Shown: piece after piece, positions 1 to 7,260 of the stretch | Layout: each line of letters opens with the position of its first letter | Numbering within the stretch: position 1 is the first letter of the stretch | The notes under the pieces: generated by a model | Databases searched by the model: none | Told to the model about the DNA's origin: nothing | What the model saw: only the letters and a program-made list of their open reading frames with translations | Made by a program: the position numbers and the translations under genes | DNA from: a bacterium | GTDB lineage: Bacteria > Zixibacteria > MSB-5A5 > GN15 > FEB-12 | DNA length: 22,966 nt | NCBI GenBank assembly: GCA_030612965.1 | Contig: JAUWMW010000012.1 | Span: forward strand, 1-22,966 | Direction: 5' to 3'

Positions 1-141
1 GAGATGGTGATGCCCGGTGACAACGTGACGATGGAGATAGAGTTGATCATGCCGATCGCGATGGAGCAAGAGCTTCGTTTCGCGATTCGTGAGGGCGGCC
101 GCACAGTGGGCGCCGGCGTCATCGCTGAGATCGTAGAGTAG
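1..141 (+). CDS. tuf: Elongation factor Tu, C-terminal end (partial)
   Basis: Frame 1 is open from the window edge to a TAG stop and encodes the last 46 residues of EF-Tu domain III. The signature stretch MVMPGDNV near its start and the ending REGGRTVGAGV-IAEIVE are typical of the family. EF-Tu is the GTPase that delivers aminoacyl-tRNA to the ribosomal A site; the GTPase domain lies outside the window. Its position directly before rpsJ is the usual tuf-S10 arrangement, with only 18 bases before the chosen rpsJ start, so the two are probably cotranscribed. The gene is cut by the window edge, not broken. Confidence 0.95.
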   Translation, partial: EMVMPGDNVTMEIELIMPIAMEQELRFAIREGGRTVGAGVIAEIVE

Positions 142-159
142 TCAGGATACATGATCGTG

Positions 160-468
160 ATGAATGTACAGAAGATCAGAATTCGCCTCAAAGCGTATGA
201 CCATTACGCGCTGGATCGTTCCACCAAGGAGATTACCTCTACGGTGTTGCGAACGGGCGCCAGGATTGTGGGTCCGGTCCCGTTGCCGACCAAACGCACC
301 GTCTACACGGTGCTGCGGTCGCCACACGTCGACAAGAAATCGCGTGAGCAGTTTGAGACCCGGGTGCACAAACGCTTGATGGATATTTATGATTCGACGC
401 CGCAGACGGTTGATGCTCTTATGAAGCTGGACCTTCCGGCCGGTGTGGATGTGGAAATAAAGACCTGA
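160..468 (+). CDS. rpsJ: 30S ribosomal protein S10
   Basis: S10 is a head protein of the 30S subunit and, in complex with NusB, a transcription antitermination factor. The N-terminal block QKIRIRLKAYDH, the central GPVPLPT and the C-terminal DLPAGVDVEI identify it. Starting at ATG 160 gives 102 residues, matching the usual 100-105. An in-frame ATG at 151 and a GTG at 157 lie upstream. The AGGA at 144-147 is too close to 151 (3 bases) and better spaced for 157 or 160, so the exact start is uncertain by up to three codons. It is the first gene of the S10 block, between tuf and rplC. Confidence 0.95.
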   Translation: MNVQKIRIRLKAYDHYALDRSTKEITSTVLRTGARIVGPVPLPTKRTVYTVLRSPHVDKKSREQFETRVHKRLMDIYDSTPQTVDALMKLDLPAGVDVEIKT

Positions 469-482
469 TTGGGCGACGAGAT

Positions 483-1109
483 ATGAAAGAGATACTCGGC
501 AAGAAGCTCGGGATGACCCGGATTTTCAAAGAGACGGGTGAGGCCGTCCCGGTAACGGTTATTGAAGCTGGTCCCTGTCCGATAGTGGCCAGGAAGACGG
601 TCGACAAGCATGGCTACGACGCCTATCAGGTCGGTTTCGGTACCCGTCGCAAGAGTCGCATGACCAAACCGCTGACGGGACAGTTCGCTACTTCCGGGGT
701 GGAGCCTACACAGTACCTCCGTGAAGTGCGCCACACCGACGGTGAACTTGAGGTCGGCGCAGTCTTGAAGGTTGATGTATTCAAAGTAGGCGAACGGGTT
801 GATGTGACCGGCGTGTCGCGCGGACTTGGTTTTGCCGGCACCATTAAGCGGCATCATTTCTCCGGCGGCAACAAGACTCACGGTCAGTCCGATCGCTTGC
901 GCGCACCGGGGTCAATCGGTCAGTCGTCGTACCCGTCACGTGTTTTCAAGGGTATGAAGATGTGCGGTCGCATGGGTAATGAGAAGGTTACCACCCTCAA
1001 TCTTGAGGTGGTCGATGTCATTGAAAAAGAGAACCTGATCCTGCTGAAAGGGCCGGTCCCCGGCTTCCGAGGCGGACTGGTTAAGATACGCAGTACCAAT
1101 CGCGGCTGA
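483..1109 (+). CDS. rplC: 50S ribosomal protein L3
   Basis: L3 is an early-assembly 50S protein whose long loop reaches towards the peptidyl transferase centre. The protein has 208 residues, close to the family norm of about 209. The start MKEILGKKLGMTRIF and the central KRHHFSGGNKTHGQS region, followed by R-x-PGSIGQSSYPSRVFKGMKM, are the L3 hallmark. The loop glutamine that PrmB methylates in some bacteria lies in this region. It follows rpsJ after 14 bases and precedes rplD after 16. The ribosome binding site is weak (GGGCGACGAG), so translation may depend on coupling to rpsJ. Confidence 0.97.
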   Translation: MKEILGKKLGMTRIFKETGEAVPVTVIEAGPCPIVARKTVDKHGYDAYQVGFGTRRKSRMTKPLTGQFATSGVEPTQYLREVRHTDGELEVGAVLKVDVFKVGERVDVTGVSRGLGFAGTIKRHHFSGGNKTHGQSDRLRAPGSIGQSSYPSRVFKGMKMCGRMGNEKVTTLNLEVVDVIEKENLILLKGPVPGFRGGLVKIRSTNRG

Positions 1110-1125
1110 TGGTGGATAGATAGAG

Positions 1126-1749
1126 ATGAACGTAAAAGTTTTCAATCAGAACGGTGAAGAGGTCGGAACGGTTGATTTGAAACCGGAATTGTTCGACATC
1201 GAACCCAACGAAGCGGTAGTCCATCAGTATATCGTCAATCTGTTGGCGCGCCGCCGTCAGGGCAACGCCAGTACACGCGGACGCAGTGAAGTGCGCGGCG
1301 GCGGTCGTAAGCCTTGGCGCCAAAAGGGCACGGGTCGCGCTCGCGCCGGCACCATTCGATCTCCGCTATGGCGTGGTGGTGGTATCGTGTTCGGTCCCAA
1401 GCCGCGCGACTACGGCTCTAACATGCCTCGGAAAATGAAACGCTTGGCTATCCGTTCGGTTTTTTCCGACAAGGCTCGTTCCGAGAGAATTAAGGTTCTC
1501 GATAAGATCGAACTCGACCAGATCAAGACCAAGGCGGTCGTCGGCATGATGACCAGACTCGATCTGGACGGCAAGAAATGTCTGGTGCTTGATGAGGGAC
1601 GCAATGATAAACTGGCCTTGTCCTGCCGCAACCTGCCGAAGGTGCAATATCGACGGGCAGCGCTGGCCAACGGGTACGACCTGCTCAACGCCGACTATGT
1701 GCTGATGACGAAAGCAGGACTGGACAAGGTACATGAGGTGTTCGGATGA
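1126..1749 (+). CDS. rplD: 50S ribosomal protein L4 (L4/L1e family)
   Basis: L4 binds 23S rRNA domain I and its extended loop lines the peptide exit tunnel. In enterobacteria it also represses the S10 operon. It has 207 residues, about the usual 200-210. The tunnel loop is clear: ARRRQGNASTRGRSEVRGGG followed by RKPWRQKGTGRARAG and a GGGIVFGPKPRDY block. Its last bases overlap the start of rplW by four (ATGA), which implies translational coupling. Whether autoregulation of the enterobacterial kind exists here cannot be seen, because the operon leader is outside the window. Confidence 0.97.
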   Translation: MNVKVFNQNGEEVGTVDLKPELFDIEPNEAVVHQYIVNLLARRRQGNASTRGRSEVRGGGRKPWRQKGTGRARAGTIRSPLWRGGGIVFGPKPRDYGSNMPRKMKRLAIRSVFSDKARSERIKVLDKIELDQIKTKAVVGMMTRLDLDGKKCLVLDEGRNDKLALSCRNLPKVQYRRAALANGYDLLNADYVLMTKAGLDKVHEVFG

Positions 1750-2039
1750 AGGCTGATCTTCGCCAGATAATTAAGACTCATATCGCCACCGAGCGAACCA
1801 CCATTCTGCGTGAGAAGAATAACGAGTACGTTTTTGAGGTCGACAAGGTGGCTAATAAGTATCAGATCAAAGATGCGGTGGAAGCGGCCTTCGGGGTTAA
1901 GGTCGACCGTGTGCACACTATGATCGTTGCCGGTAAAACCCGGCGGATGGGACGCAATGTAGGCAAAACTCCGGTATGGAAAAAGGCCGTCGTGCGTCTG
2001 AAGAAAGGTGAGTCCATTACCATTTTCGACAATATATAG
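1746..2039 (+). CDS. rplW: 50S ribosomal protein L23
   Basis: L23 sits at the tunnel exit and is the docking site for trigger factor and SRP. The protein is 97 residues, normal for bacteria. The start DLRQIIKTHIATE, the central NNEYVFEVDKVANKYQIKDAVE and the basic GKTRRMGRNVGKTPVWKKAVV segment fit the family. The start ATG overlaps the rplD stop by four bases, and GAGG at about 1734-1737 lies within rplD at suitable spacing. It lies in the standard order rplD-rplW-rplB. Confidence 0.96.
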   Translation: MKADLRQIIKTHIATERTTILREKNNEYVFEVDKVANKYQIKDAVEAAFGVKVDRVHTMIVAGKTRRMGRNVGKTPVWKKAVVRLKKGESITIFDNI

Positions 2040-2059
2040 GATTTGGTTGGTAACAGTAT

Positions 2060-2890
2060 ATGGCTATTAAGAAGTTCCGTCCAGTCACGCCGTCGCAGCG
2101 TTTTAGAACCGTCCCGATGTTCGACGAGATTACGTCGACGATACCGGAGAAATCGCTCCTTCGGCCTCTGCGCAAGAGTGGTGGGCGCAACAACAAAGGT
2201 CGCGTCACGGTCTGGCACCGAGGCGGCGGTCACAAGCGGCAATATCGAGTGATCGATTTCCGTCGCAACAAGCATGATATCCCGGCCCGGGTGGCCTCGA
2301 TCGAGTATGACCCTAATCGCTCGGCACGCATCGCCCTGCTGCATTATGTCGACGGTGAGAAACGTTACATCATCGCCCCCGACGGCCTGCACGTCGATGA
2401 CCGGGTGATGTCGGGTGAGAAGGTCGACAACCGCGTAGCCAACGCCATGCCGATGGGTCTGATGCTGCTGGGAACTTTCGTGCACAATATCGAACTACGG
2501 CCCGGCAAGGGCGCCCAGCTTTGTCGTTCGGCCGGCACCATGGCTCAGTTGGTGGCCAAGGAAGGCAACAAGGTTACCTTAAGGATGCCCTCCGGCGAAG
2601 TACGCACGGCACCGAGTAACTGCTATGCCACCATCGGACAAGTGAGTAATATCGATCACAAGAACATCGTTTGGGGGAAGGCCGGCGCATCCCGCTGGCG
2701 TGGATGGCGACCGACTGTACGTGGTGTTGCCATGAACCCGGTCGACCATCCCATGGGCGGTGGCGAAGGACGAAGTTCCGGTGGGCGACACCCCTGTACG
2801 CCATGGGGCAAGCCGACCAAAGGATACAAAACCAGAAGCAAACGCAAGTCGAGAGCCCACATCGTTGTGGATCGACGAGCCAAGAAATAA
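2060..2890 (+). CDS. rplB: 50S ribosomal protein L2
   Basis: L2 is one of the most conserved 50S proteins, needed for subunit joining and peptidyl transferase activity. It has 276 residues, as expected. Visible landmarks are the N-terminal MAIKKFRPVTPSQR, the RNA-binding OB-fold and SH3-like regions in the middle (GRVTVWHRGGGHKRQYR), and the C-terminal signature NPVDHPMGGGEGRSSGG with its near-invariant histidine of the catalytic-centre region. The C-terminus ends in a basic run, TRSKRKSRAHIVVDRRAKK. The ribosome binding site is poorly defined. It sits between rplW and rpsS. Confidence 0.98.
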   Translation: MAIKKFRPVTPSQRFRTVPMFDEITSTIPEKSLLRPLRKSGGRNNKGRVTVWHRGGGHKRQYRVIDFRRNKHDIPARVASIEYDPNRSARIALLHYVDGEKRYIIAPDGLHVDDRVMSGEKVDNRVANAMPMGLMLLGTFVHNIELRPGKGAQLCRSAGTMAQLVAKEGNKVTLRMPSGEVRTAPSNCYATIGQVSNIDHKNIVWGKAGASRWRGWRPTVRGVAMNPVDHPMGGGEGRSSGGRHPCTPWGKPTKGYKTRSKRKSRAHIVVDRRAKK

Positions 2891-2905
2891 ATCGGAGATT
2901 GCTGG

Positions 2906-3196
2906 ATGCCTCGTTCGCTTAAGAAAGGACCGTTCTTAGACGCCAAGCTACAGGCCAAGGTTGAAGCTATGAATGAGAGCGGTGATAAGAAAGTGATCAA
3001 GACCTGGTCACGCCGTTCGACAATCATTCCGGAGTTTGTGGGACACACTATTGCAGTTCACAACGGCAACAAGTTCATTCCCATCTATATCACGGAAAAC
3101 ATGGTCGGTCACAAGCTGGGCGAGTTTTCTCCCACACGGCTGTTCCGCGGTCATGGCGGCAAGCTGGCCGAACGCAGTTCGTCGGTGAGAAGGTAG
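2906..3196 (+). CDS. rpsS: 30S ribosomal protein S19
   Basis: S19 is in the 30S head and pairs with S13 near the A-site tRNA. It is 96 residues long (usual about 92). The opening MPRSLKKGPFLDAKL, the middle KTWSRRSTIIPEFVGHTIAVHNG and the later KLGEFSPTRLFRGHG are diagnostic. A GGAG at about 2894 precedes the ATG. The stop codon lies inside the AGGTAGGG that serves as ribosome binding site for the next gene, rplV, so the two are closely coupled. Confidence 0.97.
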   Translation: MPRSLKKGPFLDAKLQAKVEAMNESGDKKVIKTWSRRSTIIPEFVGHTIAVHNGNKFIPIYITENMVGHKLGEFSPTRLFRGHGGKLAERSSSVRR

Positions 3197-3205
3197 GGTT
3201 TGATC

Positions 3206-3784
3206 ATGGTTGTTAACGCATTGGCAAGGTTACGTTACGTGAGCATTCCACCCCGGAAAATGCGGCTGGTGGCCAACATGGTCAAAGGTCTGCCGGTCCA
3301 GAAGGCTCTGGATATACTTAACTTCACACCGAAGATCGCGGCGCAGCATCTCGCCAAGACGCTCAAGTCCGCAGCCGCCAACGCCCTTTCTGCAGAGGGC
3401 ACTGACGTAGTGAAGGCTGAGGATTTGACGGTTAAGAACATAACCGTGGATGCCGCTCCCACCGCCAAGCGGATACGCTTTCAGTCGATGGGGCGTGTGT
3501 TTCGGTACCGGAAGCGTTTCTGCCACCTGACGGTGATGCTGCAGGGCGAGACAGAAGAAGCTCCGGCGCGCAAGTCCGGGAAGAAAGCTGCTGCCTCCAG
3601 GGGTTCCAAGGCATCAGCCAAAGCAAAGGCTGATGACAAGTCGGCTGCCAAGGGCAGGAAGACCAGCAAGAAAACCTCCGCCAAGTCCGAGAAGCCCAGG
3701 AAGGCGGCTGAGGCCAAGGTGAAAAAGAGCGCCACAAAGTCGGCTGATAAGACAGAAAAGAAAACGAATGATGACAATGAGTAA
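3206..3784 (+). CDS. rplV: 50S ribosomal protein L22 with long Lys/Ala-rich C-terminal tail
   Basis: L22 lines the peptide exit tunnel. Residues 1 to about 114 are a normal L22 core: SIPPRKMRLVANMVKG near the N-terminus, the tunnel hairpin around residues 78-97 (NITVDAAPTAKRIRFQSMGR), and the closing strand RFCHLTVMLQG. Residues 115-192 form an extra low-complexity tail made mostly of K, A and S with some D and E, so the protein is about 80 residues longer than a standard 110-residue L22. ATG 3206 was chosen over TTG 3200 because AGGTAGGG at 3191-3198 is spaced 7 bases from the ATG and only 1 from the TTG. The tail reads cleanly in frame to a TAA stop. Confidence 0.95.
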   Translation: MVVNALARLRYVSIPPRKMRLVANMVKGLPVQKALDILNFTPKIAAQHLAKTLKSAAANALSAEGTDVVKAEDLTVKNITVDAAPTAKRIRFQSMGRVFRYRKRFCHLTVMLQGETEEAPARKSGKKAAASRGSKASAKAKADDKSAAKGRKTSKKTSAKSEKPRKAAEAKVKKSATKSADKTEKKTNDDNE

Positions 3785-3822
3785 GTCATTGCTGCAAATA
3801 CGCTGAGTCGGGAGATAAGGAT

Positions 3823-4758
3823 TTGGGACAAAAGACACACCCCATAGGCTTTCGCCTGGGGATCATTAAGACCTGGAACAGTAAGTGGTTCGCCTCCGAT
3901 CGGAAATTCGCGGATCTGGTTCACGAGGACATGATGATCAAGCGCTATATCAATCGCCGTCTGGATAACGCCGGCATTGCTAAAGTGCATATCTCTCGTG
4001 CGCCTAAACGGGTCAGTGTCGACATTCACACCTCGCGACCTGGGATCGTAATCGGGCGCAAGGGCGCCGAGGTCGACAAGCTCCGCGAAGAGCTTCAGCT
4101 TTTGACTAAAAAGGACATCATGCTGAATATCGTGGAGGTGCGGAAACCGGAGTTGGACGCCCAACTCGTGGCTGACAACGTTGCTCGCCAGTTGGAGGGT
4201 CGAATCGCCTTCCGTCGGGCGATGAAAAAGTCGTTGGCTGCGACCATGAAAATGGGCGCCGTCGGCATCAAGATTCAGTGCGGCGGACGACTTGGCGGCG
4301 CCGAGATCGCGCGCACCGAGAAATATCGCGCCGGTCGTGTGCCGTTGCATACCCTGAGAGCCGACATCGACTATGCCACTACAACGGCTCGCACCACTTA
4401 TGGTGCTATCGGCGTCAAGGTGTGGATCTGTCGCGGTGAGATAGTCGACACCAACCAGTTCTATCGCGAGGCTGAGGCCGGGGAACAGGCTCAGAGGCCC
4501 GAGGCTCCCGCCGCCAGGCGTGGCGGCAAGCAAGACCGGGGCGACCGGCCACGTCGCCGGCCACGCGGCCGCGTACGCCGGGCTGGAACCACAGCTACCG
4601 GCCAACCGCCGCGGGGACGTCGCCCGGAAATCCAGCCCGGAGCGAAAAAGGGCCAACCGGGTGCTGCCAACAGACCGAATTCAGATCGGAATGACAGGCC
4701 CCAACCCAAAGATCAGGCAAAGCCCAAACCACCTGATAAGAGCGACAATGCCGGATGA
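3823..4758 (+). CDS. rpsC: 30S ribosomal protein S3 with basic C-terminal tail
   Basis: S3 forms part of the mRNA entry site of the 30S subunit and contributes to mRNA unwinding. Residues 1 to about 212 are a complete S3: GQKTHPIGFRLG at the N-terminus, a type II KH domain with the GRKG loop at residues 78-81, and the C-terminal domain with GRLGGAEIARTE and DYATTTARTTYGAIGVKVW. Residues 213-311 are an added tail rich in R, G, P, K and Q, about 80-100 residues beyond the bacterial norm. The start is TTG at 3823, supported by GGAGATAAGG just upstream and by the conserved GQKTHP immediately following; no ATG fits. Confidence 0.95.
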   Translation: MGQKTHPIGFRLGIIKTWNSKWFASDRKFADLVHEDMMIKRYINRRLDNAGIAKVHISRAPKRVSVDIHTSRPGIVIGRKGAEVDKLREELQLLTKKDIMLNIVEVRKPELDAQLVADNVARQLEGRIAFRRAMKKSLAATMKMGAVGIKIQCGGRLGGAEIARTEKYRAGRVPLHTLRADIDYATTTARTTYGAIGVKVWICRGEIVDTNQFYREAEAGEQAQRPEAPAARRGGKQDRGDRPRRRPRGRVRRAGTTATGQPPRGRRPEIQPGAKKGQPGAANRPNSDRNDRPQPKDQAKPKPPDKSDNAG

Positions 4759-4777
4759 GTAACGGAGACGACAATCC

Positions 4778-5200
4778 ATGTTGATGCCCAAGAAGACGAA
4801 GTTTCGTAAGATGCACCGCGGTCGCCGGAGAGGAAAGGCGATCACCGGCAGTGCAGTTAATTTTGGTGAGTTCGCGCTCAAGTCGGTCGAGGCCTGTTGG
4901 TTGACCAACCGCCAGATCGAGGCTGCCCGTATCGCCATGACCCGCTACATCAAACGCGGTGGGAAAATATGGATTCGCGTCTTCCCGGATAAGCCGATAA
5001 CCAAGAAACCGGCCGAGACACGCATGGGGAAGGGTAAAGGTGCTCCTGACCACTGGGTGGCCGTGGTTAAACCGGGACGCATTCTCTTTGAAATCGAAGG
5101 TGTCAGTCTGACGATGGCCCGCGAGGCGTTGAGGCTGGCCGGTGACAAGTTGCCGATGAAAACCAAATTCGTAACCCGGGCCGACACGCAAGGAGTATGA
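4778..5200 (+). CDS. rplP: 50S ribosomal protein L16
   Basis: L16 helps position the A-site tRNA near the peptidyl transferase centre. It is 140 residues (usual 136-141). MLMPKKTKFRKMHRGRRRG at the start, RQIEAARIAMTRYIKRGGKIWIRVFPDKP in the middle and the MGKGKGAPDHWVAVV segment identify it. GGAG at about 4763 is the ribosome binding site. A second in-frame ATG at 4784 exists, but family members begin MLMPK, which favours 4778. The gene ends in an AGGAGTATGA context that also carries the ribosome binding site of rpmC. Confidence 0.97.
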   Translation: MLMPKKTKFRKMHRGRRRGKAITGSAVNFGEFALKSVEACWLTNRQIEAARIAMTRYIKRGGKIWIRVFPDKPITKKPAETRMGKGKGAPDHWVAVVKPGRILFEIEGVSLTMAREALRLAGDKLPMKTKFVTRADTQGV

Positions 5201-5202
5201 CC

Positions 5203-5475
5203 ATGTTGAAGGTTGCTGAATTGCGCGAATTGACGGCCGAGGAACTCAGGCAGAAAAAGCGCGACCTTGAAGAAGAGTCTTTCAATCTCAATATGAGAAA
5301 GTCACTCAAAGCCCTGGACAATCCACTCCGCCTTCGGACGCTCCATCGGGAGATGGCTCGCATCAACACCATCCTTCACGAAGATGAACTGGGGATCCGG
5401 AAACTGGCCGAGGCATCGACATCGATTTTGCCCCAGTCAAAAACGGCGAAGAAGGCAAAGGGTGAAGAGGAGTAA
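5203..5475 (+). CDS. rpmC: 50S ribosomal protein L29
   Basis: L29 is a helical hairpin protein beside L23 at the tunnel exit. The core MLKVAELRELTAEELRQKK, then FNLNMRKSLKALDNPLRLR and HREMARINTILHE, matches the family. The protein is 90 residues, about 25 longer than typical, because of a C-terminal extension ending TAKKAKGEEE. An ATG at 5197 overlaps the rplP stop by four bases, but AGGAG at 5191-5195 lies only one base from it and seven from ATG 5203, so 5203 is the preferred start. It is followed directly by rpsQ. Confidence 0.93.
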   Translation: MLKVAELRELTAEELRQKKRDLEEESFNLNMRKSLKALDNPLRLRTLHREMARINTILHEDELGIRKLAEASTSILPQSKTAKKAKGEEE

Positions 5476-5478
5476 TTG

Positions 5479-5745
5479 ATGGCTGAGCAGACGAGAAAAG
5501 AAACCCGAAAGGTCCGTATCGGTACCGTGATCTCCGATAAGATGAACAAGAGTATTATCGTACGCATCAACCGTACCTACCGACATCCGCTTTACGAGAA
5601 GATTTTCCGGAGTTTCTCCAAGCTTTATTCTCACGACGAGAAGAATGAAGCCAGGACAGGTGATACTGTTAAGGTTATGGAAACCAGACCGCTCTCCGCC
5701 AAGAAACGCTGGCGACTGGTCGAGATAGTGGAAAGGGCCAAGTAG
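5479..5745 (+). CDS. rpsQ: 30S ribosomal protein S17
   Basis: S17 is an OB-fold primary binder of 16S rRNA, needed for early 30S assembly. It has 88 residues. The motif KVRIGTVISDKMNKSIIVRI, the RHPLYEKIF block and GDTVKVMETRPLSAKKRWRLVEIVE near the C-terminus are diagnostic. ATG 5479 is used rather than TTG 5476 because GAGGAG at about 5467-5472, inside the end of rpmC, is properly spaced from the ATG. Only three bases separate it from the rpmC stop. A 45-base gap follows before rplN. Confidence 0.96.
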   Translation: MAEQTRKETRKVRIGTVISDKMNKSIIVRINRTYRHPLYEKIFRSFSKLYSHDEKNEARTGDTVKVMETRPLSAKKRWRLVEIVERAK

Positions 5746-5790
5746 CCCGGTGGCGGTAGTCACCGACCGGCCGGTAAAGGTGGTTGAGAT

Positions 5791-6156
5791 ATGATTCAAG
5801 AGTACACAGTGCTGACGGTAGCCGACAACTCCGGCGCCAAGCGGGCCATGTGCTTCCGGATTCTCGGAGGACGTAAGAGATACGCCTCAATCGGCGATAT
5901 TATCGTGGTTACCGTCAAGGAAGCAATACCAGGTGGTACCGTCAAGAAGTCCGAGGTGTGTAAGGCCGTGGTTGTGCGAACCAAAGCGCCGGTGCGCCGC
6001 AAAGACGGTTCGATCATTCGTTTTTCGGACAATGCCGCCGTCATTATAAACGACCAGATGGAGCCGCGCGGCACACGCATCTTCGGCCCGGTGGCCCGCG
6101 AGTTACGTGAGAAGCAGTTCATGAAAATCATTTCCCTCGCTCCTGAGGTACTGTAA
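5791..6156 (+). CDS. rplN: 50S ribosomal protein L14
   Basis: L14 is a universally conserved 50S protein at the subunit interface and the binding site of the silencing factor RsfS. It is 121 residues, the standard length. MIQEYTVLTVADNSGAKRAMC at the start, the central GDIIVVTVKEAIPGG, and the C-terminal block GTRIFGPVARELREKQFMKI followed by SLAPEVL are classic. The ribosome binding site is a modest AAAGGTGG about 8 bases upstream. The 45 bases separating it from rpsQ are among the longest gaps inside the block but show no obvious terminator. Confidence 0.98.
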   Translation: MIQEYTVLTVADNSGAKRAMCFRILGGRKRYASIGDIIVVTVKEAIPGGTVKKSEVCKAVVVRTKAPVRRKDGSIIRFSDNAAVIINDQMEPRGTRIFGPVARELREKQFMKIISLAPEVL

Positions 6157-6169
6157 CGGGAAACGACCT

Positions 6170-6487
6170 ATGAAAATCAAAAAAGGTGACACCGTATATA
6201 TTCGCTGTGGCGCAGCCAGAGGCAAGACCGGTCGCGTGCTCAACGTTAATCGCAACAAGGGTAAGATTCTGGTTGAAGGCGTCAACATGAGGAAAAAACA
6301 CCAGCGCCCTACTCAGAAAAGCCCCAAGGGTGGCATTATCACCATCGAAGCGCCGATCGATCTCAGCAATGTCGCGCTCTATAGCTCGTCCCTGGGTGGT
6401 CCCACAAAGACTATTACCAAGGTGATTGATGAAGGTGGCAGAAAGAAGAAAGTGCGTGTCTGCCGTGAGACCGGAGAACAGATTTAA
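6170..6487 (+). CDS. rplX: 50S ribosomal protein L24
   Basis: L24 is an assembly initiator of the 50S subunit with a KOW motif. It has 105 residues (usual 100-105). MKIKKGDTVYIRCGAARGKTG at the N-terminus is the KOW segment, followed by NKGKILVEGVNMRKKH and the PIDLSNVALY block. The start is the first ATG after GGGAAACGACCT. Its stop codon TAA is the first part of TAAGGA, the ribosome binding site used by rplE, a common coupling arrangement in this operon. Confidence 0.96.
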   Translation: MKIKKGDTVYIRCGAARGKTGRVLNVNRNKGKILVEGVNMRKKHQRPTQKSPKGGIITIEAPIDLSNVALYSSSLGGPTKTITKVIDEGGRKKKVRVCRETGEQI

Positions 6488-6499
6488 GGACACATTGTA

Positions 6500-7039
6500 A
6501 TGGCCAGGCTCAAGGATAAATACACCGATGAAATCGTGCCCCGTTTGATGAAGCAGTTCAAGTATCGCTCCACTATGGAAGTGCCGAAGATCACCAAGAT
6601 CAGCGTCAACATCGGTGTCGGAGAAGCAATCGAGAACGCCAAGACGTTGGAAGCCGCTGTTGGCGACCTTACCAAGGTTACCGGCCGCAAGCCGTACGTC
6701 ACGCGGGCCAGAAAGAGTATATCGAACTTCAAGCTGAGGGAAGGCGCCGCTATCGGATGTGCGGTGACGTTAAGGCGCGAGGTTATGTACGAGTTCTTTG
6801 ATCGGCTGGTCAATATCGCCATGCCGCGCATCCGTGACTTCCGCGGCATCAACCCGAAGTCATTCGACGGGCGCGGCAACTTCAACTTCGGTGTACGTGA
6901 ACAGTTAATTTTCCCCGAAATCGATTATGATAAGATTGATAAGATACGCGGAATGAATATCGCTATTACAACGACCGCCCGGACCGATGAAGAGGCCCGG
7001 CAGTTGCTCGCTGAGATGGGGATGCCTTTCCGCAAATAG
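6500..7039 (+). CDS. rplE: 50S ribosomal protein L5
   Basis: L5 binds 5S rRNA and forms the B1b intersubunit bridge with S13. The protein is 179 residues, exactly typical. Visible landmarks: PKITKISVNIGVGEA near residue 32, the TGRKPYVTRARKSISNFKLREG block, the FFDRLVNIAMPRIRDFRGI region and the C-terminal ARTDEEARQLLAEMGMPFRK. AAGGA at 6487-6491 is 8 bases from the ATG. The rplE stop codon lies within TAGGAG, which serves as ribosome binding site for the S14 gene that follows. Confidence 0.97.
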   Translation: MARLKDKYTDEIVPRLMKQFKYRSTMEVPKITKISVNIGVGEAIENAKTLEAAVGDLTKVTGRKPYVTRARKSISNFKLREGAAIGCAVTLRREVMYEFFDRLVNIAMPRIRDFRGINPKSFDGRGNFNFGVREQLIFPEIDYDKIDKIRGMNIAITTTARTDEEARQLLAEMGMPFRK

Positions 7040-7046
7040 GAGTTCA

Positions 7047-7232
7047 ATGGCTAAGAAGTGTCTCATAGAGAAGCAGGCTCGTAAGCCGAAATTCAAAGTG
7101 CGCGGGTATAGTCGCTGCCGTCGTTGTGGTCGACCGCGGGCGTTCATGCGTCGGTTTGGTCTGTGTCGAATATGTTTCAGACAAATGGCCCTGGCCGGCG
7201 ACTTGCCGGGTGTTGTTAAGGCCAGTTGGTAG
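7047..7232 (+). CDS. rpsZ: 30S ribosomal protein S14, zinc-binding type Z
   Basis: S14 sits in the 30S head. This is the short zinc-containing form: 61 residues rather than about 100, with a C-x2-C-x12-C-x2-C zinc ribbon at Cys24, Cys27, Cys40 and Cys43. The ending RICFRQMALAGDLPGVVKASW is typical of the type. The start ATG 7047 was chosen because TAGGAG lies 4 bases upstream and the next residues AKKCLIEKQ match the family; the open frame continues further upstream but has no better start. It sits between rplE and rpsH as usual for the spc block. No zinc-free paralogue is seen in this window. Confidence 0.96.
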   Translation: MAKKCLIEKQARKPKFKVRGYSRCRRCGRPRAFMRRFGLCRICFRQMALAGDLPGVVKASW

Positions 7233-7260
7233 ACCCAATGGTTGCTGGGAGTTTTGAACG

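Noticed and set aside
3481..4656. Long minus-strand open frame, 391 codons
   Set aside because: It is antisense to rplV and rpsC, which are certain genes, and its composition and lack of a ribosome binding site fit a shadow of GC-rich coding DNA.
4520..4762. Plus-strand frame overlapping the S3 tail
   Set aside because: Raised the idea of a frameshift in rpsC, but the S3 frame continues cleanly to a stop just before rplP with a consistent disordered composition, and the alternative frame matches nothing.
5746..5790. Possible internal terminator or promoter between rpsQ and rplN
   Set aside because: The GC-rich 45 bases contain CCGGCCGG but no T run and no convincing -10, so nothing more than a spacer can be supported.
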